Origin: Actinomycetes bacterium
GTDB taxonomy: Bacteria > Actinomycetota > Acidimicrobiia > Acidimicrobiales > RAAP-2
Direction of reading: 5' to 3'
Assembly: GCA_021826655.1 (NCBI GenBank)
Contig: JAKAZC010000057.1
Coordinates: 1-11,108, forward strand
DNA: 11,108 nucleotides
Part shown: positions 6,002-11,108 of the stretch, piece by piece
How positions within the stretch are numbered: the stretch's first letter is position 1
Layout: each line of letters starts with the position of its first letter
Made by a program: the position numbers and the translations under genes
The notes under the pieces: generated by a model
Told to the model about the DNA's origin: nothing
Database searches by the model: none
Seen by the model: only the letters and a program-made list of their open reading frames with translations

Positions 6002-8091
6002 GGCAGCACTGGCCGACGGAGCTGGGCATGGTGGTGGCTTCGCTCGTCGGGGCCGTCGCCGTGGCGCGTCTGGCCGACGGAGCCACGCCCGCCACCCTGG
6101 CGACGGCGCTCGTCGGAAACGTGGTGGTGGCCGTGCTCCGTCGTCACCGGTCCCTGGCCGTGGCCCTCGGCGTGGTGGTCGTCGGTGCCGGTGCCGCATG
6201 GTGGGGGCTCCACATCTCGTCGCACCCGCGGGGTCTGGGCGCGCACGCACCTCGGTCGCTGTTCCAGATCCTCCGGGCGGCCCGACCGGTCCTGGTCGGC
6301 TTCCGTCTCCCCCTCGTGCACACCGCAGGGGTCATCGCCCTGTGCGCCCTGGTGGGCGGCCTGGCCGCGGTTGCCGGACGGGCCCTGGGCACACGTTCGC
6401 CGACCCTCTCGTTGGCCCCCGCGTTGGTGCTGGTGGTGTGGTCGGCGATCCTCCTCCCCTCGACCGGAGTCGCGCTGGTCGGACTGGTCCTGGGGGGCGG
6501 CGCCCTCCTGGTGCTCGCCGGTGACGGGAGGACGGATCGCAGGAGCTCGGCGGTGGTGGGCACGGTGTCGCTCGGCCTTGCCGCCCTGACGCTGGGGTGG
6601 TCCACGGTCGCCGGATCGAGCGTGGCCGCACCAGGTGGCGGCGAGGTCGCCTCCGTCGCCCCGTCGGCTCTGTCACTCGCTGCGGACCTCACCGGGGTGG
6701 AGCGGCAGGATGCGAACGTCGTGCTGTTCCGGGCGAGGACCGACGTCCCGACCTACTGGCAGGTCGCAGCGCTGACCGACTATGTCGACGGACGGTGGGT
6801 CCCCGACCCGGCGACCGCAGCCCTGATCCACGGATCGACCCCCGTTCGGACCCCGGTTCCGCCGACCGGTCGGCGACTGTTCACCGCCGGTGTGACCCTG
6901 GCCGGCTACAGCGGGCGCCTGCTCCCCGCCCCTCCCTCCACGGTCACGTCGTCCGGGACGGCATCGCCGGTGCTCACCGCCTCCGGCGTGGTCGCCGGTG
7001 CGCCCGTGCGCGCCGGAAGCAGCTACGAGGTGACCGCGGTCGTCCCCGCTCCGGTGGGCGACGCGCCGTCCGGCACGCCGCCGTCGGGCGCGGAAAGCGC
7101 GCTCGGTCCGATCCCTGCGGTCGTCGACTCACTGGCACGGTCGATCACCGCGGCACAGTCCTCCCCCCTCGAGAAGGCGGAGGCACTGACGGACTTCTTC
7201 CGGTCGGGGCGGTTCCACTACGGGCTGACCGCCACCCAACCCGCAGGCGTCGATCCTCTGGTGTCGTTCCTCACCCGCGACCGGACCGGCTCCTGCGAGC
7301 AGTTCGCCGGCGCATTCGCCGTTCTGGCGAGGGCGTCGGGTCTGGCGACCCGGGTCGTCGTCGGCTTCACCCCGGGCCGCCCGAGCGGCGGCGTGACCGT
7401 CGTGCGCGGCAGTGACGCCCACGCATGGCCGGAGGTGTTCCTCGCCGGCGGCTGGGTGTCGTTCGAACCCACACCCCAGCTGCCCTCCGGCGAACTCCCT
7501 CCACCGGGCGTGCTCGGACCCTCGGGCCTCGGACAGCCCAATCCGACGGGACCGGTCGCGCCGCCCCCGGTGTCGATCCCGGTGGTGACGGCGCCGTCGG
7601 CGACCGTTCCCCAGCATGCCCTCCCGACCCCGCGTGGCTCCAGTCCCGATCGGGTGGCCGTCGTGGGCTGGATCTCGCTGCTCGTACTGGCCGTCCTGGT
7701 CGGCGCCACGGCAGGCGTGCTCCGCCGCCACCGCCGGGTCCGGCGCCCGCCGATCGATCGAGTGGTGGCGGCGTGGACGTCGATCGACCGGGCTCTGGCA
7801 CGACGGGGCCTCGCCCGACCGGTGTGGCGGACCCCGAACGCGCACGTCCGGTCGCTGTCCGGCTCACTCCGCACGGATCAGGCGCAGGCCGCCCTGCCCG
7901 ACATGGCCACCGTCGCCACCCTCCTCGAGGACATGACGTACGGGTCGAGCGAGCCGGCCTCGGTGGAGGTCGAACGGGCCGAGCAGGCGGCCCGCCGCGC
8001 CCGTCGTGCGGTGCTTTCCGGCGCATGCCCGGGCCGACCGGACCACGGAGCCGATTCCGAGCGACGGCCGCACGAGTTCACCGACTCGTAG
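5998..8091 (+). CDS. TgpA-type membrane transglutaminase-like (cysteine protease fold) protein
   Basis: A 697-residue multi-pass membrane protein. Hydrophobic segments at about 8-24, 34-47, 52-70, 104-127, 138-174 (probably two) and 184-205 are followed by a large extracytoplasmic region, one more helix at ~552-575, and a basic cytoplasmic tail. The transglutaminase-like core spans ~385-495: C433 in GSCEQFAGAF, H475 in SDAHAWPEV, and E490 in SFEPTP as the third triad position, where family members commonly carry Asp. A Pro-rich linker (~496-550) joins it to the last helix. This architecture matches the TgpA family, found beside MoxR and DUF58 genes and essential in Pseudomonas. Protease or transglutaminase activity here is inferred, and substrates are unknown. 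GTG 5998-6000 overlaps the DUF58 TGA (GTGA), a classic coupling arrangement. The stop at 8091 is followed by a hairpin before the convergent tRNA gene. Confidence 0.9.
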   Translation: MRQHWPTELGMVVASLVGAVAVARLADGATPATLATALVGNVVVAVLRRHRSLAVALGVVVVGAGAAWWGLHISSHPRGLGAHAPRSLFQILRAARPVLVGFRLPLVHTAGVIALCALVGGLAAVAGRALGTRSPTLSLAPALVLVVWSAILLPSTGVALVGLVLGGGALLVLAGDGRTDRRSSAVVGTVSLGLAALTLGWSTVAGSSVAAPGGGEVASVAPSALSLAADLTGVERQDANVVLFRARTDVPTYWQVAALTDYVDGRWVPDPATAALIHGSTPVRTPVPPTGRRLFTAGVTLAGYSGRLLPAPPSTVTSSGTASPVLTASGVVAGAPVRAGSSYEVTAVVPAPVGDAPSGTPPSGAESALGPIPAVVDSLARSITAAQSSPLEKAEALTDFFRSGRFHYGLTATQPAGVDPLVSFLTRDRTGSCEQFAGAFAVLARASGLATRVVVGFTPGRPSGGVTVVRGSDAHAWPEVFLAGGWVSFEPTPQLPSGELPPPGVLGPSGLGQPNPTGPVAPPPVSIPVVTAPSATVPQHALPTPRGSSPDRVAVVGWISLLVLAVLVGATAGVLRRHRRVRRPPIDRVVAAWTSIDRALARRGLARPVWRTPNAHVRSLSGSLRTDQAQAALPDMATVATLLEDMTYGSSEPASVEVERAEQAARRARRAVLSGACPGRPDHGADSERRPHEFTDS

Positions 8092-8101
8092 CTCGACCGG
8101 C

Positions 8102-8123
8102 CGCACCCGGGCGTGCGGGTGCG
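8102..8123. terminator. Hairpin between convergent transglutaminase and tRNA-Lys genes
   Basis: CGCACCC (8102-8108) and GGGTGCG (8117-8123) form a 7-bp all-matched stem with an 8-nt loop. It sits in the 57-bp gap between two converging transcription units, 10 nt after the stop of one gene and 25 nt beyond the 3' end of the tRNA. It lacks a U-tract, so it could serve both directions as a weak or Rho-assisted terminator. Confidence 0.45.
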
Positions 8124-8148
8124 CGGAGACCTGAGCGACTGACGTGCG

Positions 8149-8221
8149 TGCGCCCCGGGGGACTCGAACCACCCAACCTCCGGATTAAGGATCCGGTGCT
8201 CCACCGTTGAGCTAGGGGCGC
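8149..8221 (-). tRNA. tRNA-Lys (anticodon CTT)
   Basis: A full cloverleaf can be folded on the minus strand. The acceptor GCGCCCC/GGGGCGC has 7 perfect pairs. The D stem is GCTC/GAGC with GG in the loop, the anticodon stem is CCGGA/TCCGG with loop TCCTTAA, and the T loop is TTCGAGT. The loop places CTT at 34-36, which reads AAG (Lys). The discriminator base is A, and CCA is not encoded. Two features are unusual: position 33 is C instead of the near-universal U, and the T stem has a T51/C63 mismatch. Both are clear in the given sequence. The class fits the lysyl-tRNA synthetase gene, which starts 170 bp away on the other strand. A -10-like TATGCT lies 6 nt upstream of the 5' end. It may be functional or a diverged copy. 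Confidence 0.85.
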
Positions 8222-8227
8222 GCCCGA

Positions 8228-8233
8228 AGCATA
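8228..8233 (-). promoter_or_regulatory. Candidate -10 element for tRNA-Lys
   Basis: TATGCT on the minus strand fits TANNNT and ends 6 nt before the mature tRNA 5' end, so transcription would begin at or very near the tRNA. No convincing -35 lies 16-18 bp further upstream. Confidence 0.3.
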
Positions 8234-8325
8234 AGCCCCCGTCGTGATCGGCGGATGGGTGGGTGCAGGGGCCGGCCGCCGGGCCGGGCCCGACGCAGCA
8301 CCCGGGTCGGCACAGGGTCCTCTCC

Positions 8326-8331
8326 TAAGAT
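8326..8331 (+). promoter_or_regulatory. Candidate -10 element for lysS
   Basis: TAAGAT matches TANNNT (four of six to TATAAT) and stands out in otherwise very G+C-rich DNA. A start near 8338 would give a ~53-nt leader before the GTG at 8391. The -35 region is not recognisable. No T-box-like or riboswitch structure was identified in the leader. Confidence 0.35.
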
Positions 8332-8378
8332 GGCGGCTCCGCGGCGGGTTCCGTCACCGTCGGCGGGAACCCCGGAAC

Positions 8379-8393
8379 GAGGAACCAGCCGTG
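8379..8393 (+). promoter_or_regulatory. Ribosome binding site choosing the lysS GTG
   Basis: GAGGA at 8379-8383 is 7 nt before GTG 8391-8393. This decides against the longer in-frame reading that begins at 8244. Confidence 0.7.
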
Positions 8394-9911
8394 ACCAACG
8401 AGACCGACCCGCCGTCCGAGGACGCCGCCGTGCCGACGCTGGACGCGCTCATCGCCGAGCGCCGCCGGAAGCGCGAGTCCCTCGCGGGTCAGGGGATCGA
8501 CCCGTACCCCGCACGGTTCGACCGGACCGCACTGGGGGGGGAGCTACAGGGGCGTCACGGAGGGCTCGGGCCCGACGTCCGCACCGGCGAGCAGGTGCGC
8601 CTGGCGGGACGGCTCACCGCCGTACGGCGCCACGGCAAGCTCGCCTTCGCCACACTGTCGGACATCTCCGGTTCCATCCAACTCCTGCTCCAGGCCTCGA
8701 CGTTGACGGACCGGGCAACCGCCGTGTTCGACGCCGTCGACCTCGGCGACTGGATCGGCGCCGAGGGCGAGGTCGTCACCAGTCGTCGGGGCGAACTGTC
8801 GGTCGACGTCACCGGGATGTGGCTCCTGTCCAAGGCGCTGCGCCCCCTGCCCGACAAGTGGCACGGACTCGCCGAGACCGACACCCGCTACCGCCAGCGC
8901 GAGGTCGACCTGTTGGCCAATCCCGAGAGCCGCCGGGTGTTCGAGATCCGCTTCGCCGCGATCGCCGCCATGCGGCGACTGATGGAGGCCGAACACTTCG
9001 TCGAGGTCGAGACGCCCATCCTGCAGCCGCAGGCGGGAGGCGCCATCGCCCGCCCGTTCTTCACCCATGCCAATGCGCTCGACATCGACCTGAGCCTTCG
9101 CATCGCCCCCGAGCTCTACCTCAAGCGCCTGGTCGTCGGGGGCTTCGAACGCGTCTACGAGATCGCCCGCAACTTCCGAAACGAGGGGGTGTCGACGCGC
9201 CACAGCCCCGAGTTCACCGCACTCGAGGCCTACCGGGCCTTCGGTGACGTGACCGACGCAATGGACCTCACCGAGGCCCTGGTGCTGGCCGCGGCGACCG
9301 AGGCCACGGGGCGCACGACGTTCGCCGCCGGGGGCAGCCGGATCGACCTCGCCGGACCGTGGCCCCGCCGCCAACTCCTCGACCTGCTGGAGGAGCACCT
9401 CGGCCGTCGCGTGCACCCGACGGACCCGGTCTCGGAGCTGCGCGTCGTGTGCGAGGAACACGGGATCGACCCATTGCCGGCGTGGGGTCCCGGCAAGCTG
9501 GTCTTCGAGCTCTACGACCAGGTCCTGCTGCCCGGCATCGTGGACCCGGTGTTCGTCGTCGGGTTTCCGGTGGAGGTCTCGCCGCTCGCCCGTCACACGG
9601 CCGACGACCCGACGATGGCAGACCGCTTCGAGCTGTGCATCGCGGCCAAGGAGTTCGCCAACGGCTACAGCGAGCTCAACGTGCCCGAGGAGCAGGCCGA
9701 ACGCTTCGAGCTCAGCGCGGCGGCCAAGGCGGGCGGCGACGCCGAGGCCCATCCCGCCGACCAGGCCTTCGTTCGCGCCCTCGAGTACGGCCTCCCGCCT
9801 ACGGCCGGCATCGGCATCGGCATCGACCGACTGACCATGCTGCTCGCCGAGGTGGAGGCCATCCGCGACGTCATCCTCTTCCCCATGCTCCGGCCCGAGG
9901 CCACGACCTGA
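8391..9911 (+). CDS. lysS: Lysyl-tRNA synthetase, class II
   Basis: A 506-residue class II lysyl-tRNA synthetase, the usual length for bacterial LysS. It attaches lysine to tRNA-Lys in the cytoplasm using ATP. An OB-fold anticodon-binding domain spans ~65-145 (VRLAGRLTAVRRHGKLAFATLSD region). The catalytic core follows, with motif 1 at ~202-213 (HFVEVETPILQP), motif 2 at ~252-281 (including YEIARNFRNEG and HSPEFTALEAY), and motif 3 at 473-485 (GIGIGIDRLTMLL, R480). The FANGYSELN segment (422-430) is typical of the lysine-binding region. The start is GTG 8391, supported by GAGGA at 8379-8383, 7 nt upstream. Upstream in-frame codons back to 8244 lack such support and would add an atypical extension. 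A tRNA-Lys gene lies head-to-head upstream. The next gene begins 190 bp downstream and is probably separate. No bifunctional fusion (for example with an MprF-like domain) is present. Confidence 0.97.
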   Translation: MTNETDPPSEDAAVPTLDALIAERRRKRESLAGQGIDPYPARFDRTALGGELQGRHGGLGPDVRTGEQVRLAGRLTAVRRHGKLAFATLSDISGSIQLLLQASTLTDRATAVFDAVDLGDWIGAEGEVVTSRRGELSVDVTGMWLLSKALRPLPDKWHGLAETDTRYRQREVDLLANPESRRVFEIRFAAIAAMRRLMEAEHFVEVETPILQPQAGGAIARPFFTHANALDIDLSLRIAPELYLKRLVVGGFERVYEIARNFRNEGVSTRHSPEFTALEAYRAFGDVTDAMDLTEALVLAAATEATGRTTFAAGGSRIDLAGPWPRRQLLDLLEEHLGRRVHPTDPVSELRVVCEEHGIDPLPAWGPGKLVFELYDQVLLPGIVDPVFVVGFPVEVSPLARHTADDPTMADRFELCIAAKEFANGYSELNVPEEQAERFELSAAAKAGGDAEAHPADQAFVRALEYGLPPTAGIGIGIDRLTMLLAEVEAIRDVILFPMLRPEATT

Positions 9912-9966
9912 GGCCACCGACCGGAGCCGGGCCGGGACGGGGAACGCCACGGCCGGGTCGGCGACG

Positions 9967-9997
9967 GTGGGCGTCGGCGGGTCCCGGGGGCGCCCAC
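9967..9997 (+). terminator. Possible terminator hairpin after lysS
   Basis: GTGGGCG (9967-9973) pairs with CGCCCAC (9991-9997) across a 17-nt GC-rich loop that can itself partly fold (CGGGTCCCG). It lies 56 bp after the lysS stop. There is no U-tract, and in such GC-rich DNA a chance hairpin cannot be excluded. Confidence 0.3.
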
Positions 9998-10101
9998 GGC
10001 ATGTTCGGTCCCGGGTCGACCGTCCGACCCCCGGTCCGGGTAGAACAGGGGTGACAGGCCCGACGGTGCCGGCCGGTGCCGAATCCCAGTGGAGGCTTCG
10101 C

Positions 10102-11108
10102 ATGACCACCCTCGAGCAGTCCCCCGGTGCCTCCGCCCGCACGGTCGGGGAGTCCCAGCCCGCCCAGGACAGTGCCCTGGCCCGCCTGGCGGGATGGTGC
10201 CACGACCACCGGTGGTGGGTGCTGGTGATCTGGATCATCGGGCTGGTCGGCGCCAACGTGGGCGCCCAGGCGCTCGGCAGCAACTTCTCCAACAACCTGT
10301 CGGGCGGGACGCAGGCGGCCCAGCAGATCCTCGACACCCAGTTCCCGGCACTGTCCGGCAGCCCGGCACAGGTGGTCGTCACCACCACCGAGCCCTTCGC
10401 CGACCCGGTCAACCGGGTCCGCACCGAGCGGTTGTCGGCCGCGCTGTCCGGGCTGGGCCACGTGTCCTCGGTGGTGAGCCCGTTTGCCGCCGGAGGCGTC
10501 GCGCAGATCTCGCGCGACGGTCACATCGGCTACATCCGAGTGAACTTCGACCGGTCGGCCGGGACGCTGCCGACCGTGTCGATCCAGAAGGTGATCGACA
10601 CGGCCCAGTCCTTCGCAGCGCCCGGGTACCAGGTGGCCCTCGGTGGCCAGGCCATCGGGCTGGTGGCCGGCGCCAAGCCGGGTCCGGCGGAAGGCGTCGG
10701 CATCCTGGCCGCCATCGTCATCATGCTGCTCGCCTTCGGGTCGGTCGTGGCGATGGGACTCCCCATCGTGACAGCGCTGTTCGGGATCGCCGTCGCCTTC
10801 GCCGTGCTCGACCTGCTCTCCCACGTGGTCACGACACCAGTCTTCGCCCCCGAGATCATGGCCATGATCGGCCTCGGTGTCGGGATCGACTACGCGCTCT
10901 TCGTCGTCACCCGGTACCGGCAGGGTCTCGCCGAGCGCCGTGACCCCCGCGACGCCGTCGCCGTGGCGCTTGCCACCTCGGGCCGGGCCGTGGTGTTCGC
11001 CGGGAGCACGGTGATCCTGTCGCTGCTCGGCCTCTTCCTGTTGCAATTGCCGTTCATGCGGGGCCTGGCCATCGGGGCCATCGCCGCGGTGGTACTGGTA
11101 GTGGTAGC
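10102..11108 (+). CDS. MMPL/RND family membrane transporter (N-terminal part; 3' end outside window)
   Basis: The frame is open from ATG 10102 to the window edge (335 complete codons), with GGAGG at 10091-10095, 6 nt upstream, fixing the start. The layout is that of the first half of an MmpL-type RND protein: a basic N-terminus, TM1 at ~37-56, an extracytoplasmic loop of about 140 residues (57-197), then clustered helices at ~198-215, 218-240, 250-270, 296-316 and 320-335. The hallmark GVGIDYALFVVTRYR occupies 259-273, with the Asp-Tyr pair (D263, Y264) used for proton coupling in MmpL proteins. A second porter loop and six more helices should follow. Family members export lipids, siderophores or drugs by proton antiport, and the substrate here is unknown. 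The loop contains GSNFSNNLSGGTQAAQQILD (59-78), similar to that in other actinobacterial MMPL proteins. Whether the gene is complete cannot be judged from the window. Confidence 0.93.
   Translation, partial: MTTLEQSPGASARTVGESQPAQDSALARLAGWCHDHRWWVLVIWIIGLVGANVGAQALGSNFSNNLSGGTQAAQQILDTQFPALSGSPAQVVVTTTEPFADPVNRVRTERLSAALSGLGHVSSVVSPFAAGGVAQISRDGHIGYIRVNFDRSAGTLPTVSIQKVIDTAQSFAAPGYQVALGGQAIGLVAGAKPGPAEGVGILAAIVIMLLAFGSVVAMGLPIVTALFGIAVAFAVLDLLSHVVTTPVFAPEIMAMIGLGVGIDYALFVVTRYRQGLAERRDPRDAVAVALATSGRAVVFAGSTVILSLLGLFLLQLPFMRGLAIGAIAAVVLVVV

Noticed and set aside
8244..8390. N-terminal extension of lysS from 8244
   Set aside because: The added 49 residues are Gly/Arg/Pro-rich and cover the candidate promoter, and GTG 8391 has a good ribosome site.
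8338..8390. T-box or lysine riboswitch in the lysS leader
   Set aside because: The leader is only ~50 nt from the candidate start and shows no specifier loop, T-box motif or lysine-riboswitch-like core.
8544..10424. 626-codon open frame on the minus strand across lysS and the start of the MMPL gene
   Set aside because: It overlaps two genes with unmistakable family motifs on the plus strand, and its composition is low-complexity shadow type.
9871..11046. 391-codon minus-strand frame opposite the MMPL gene
   Set aside because: The plus strand encodes clear membrane helices and the GVGIDYALF motif with a good ribosome site. The minus reading is His/Gly/Asp-rich and motif-free.

Overview
This is an approximately 70% G+C stretch with dense coding, frequent GTG/TTG starts and strong G/C preference at third codon positions. 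Together with the gene families present it points to an actinobacterium, Acidimicrobiia-like being my best guess. No rRNA or phylogenetic marker was compared, so the class is inference. There is no sign of phage, IS elements, CRISPR or integrase genes: this looks like ordinary chromosome with a few local oddities.

Layout. (1) 1-1623, rightward: the end of an unrecognised protein with a histone-H1-like Lys/Ala/Pro tail, then an MBL-fold metallo-hydrolase 7 bp downstream. (2) 1729-3666, leftward: a winged-helix-like regulator broken by a one-base frameshift at a six-G run, followed by a membrane-anchored secreted protein with its own candidate promoter. A perfect 26-bp palindrome lies where the rightward and leftward units converge. 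(3) 3850-8091, rightward: a compact three-gene operon of MoxR AAA+ ATPase, DUF58 protein and multi-pass transglutaminase-like (TgpA-type) protein, with a 7-bp gap and then a 4-nt stop/start overlap. The broken regulator is divergent to it. (4) 8149-9911: a tRNA-Lys(CTT) gene on the minus strand, head-to-head with lysS (class II lysyl-tRNA synthetase) on the plus strand. (5) 10102 to the window end, rightward: the first 335 codons of an MMPL/RND-family membrane transporter, cut by the window edge.

How the parts relate. The MoxR/DUF58/transglutaminase set is a recurrent bacterial module for envelope-associated processing or assembly. The ATPase is cytoplasmic, the DUF58 protein is membrane-tethered, and the protease-like fold should face outward. 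The lysine tRNA and its charging enzyme share one divergent intergenic region. I do not see a clearly undescribed system. The items most worth a second look are the frameshifted regulator, the tRNA-Lys with C at position 33 beside lysS, and the Lys/Ala/Pro repeat tail that may be its own small gene.
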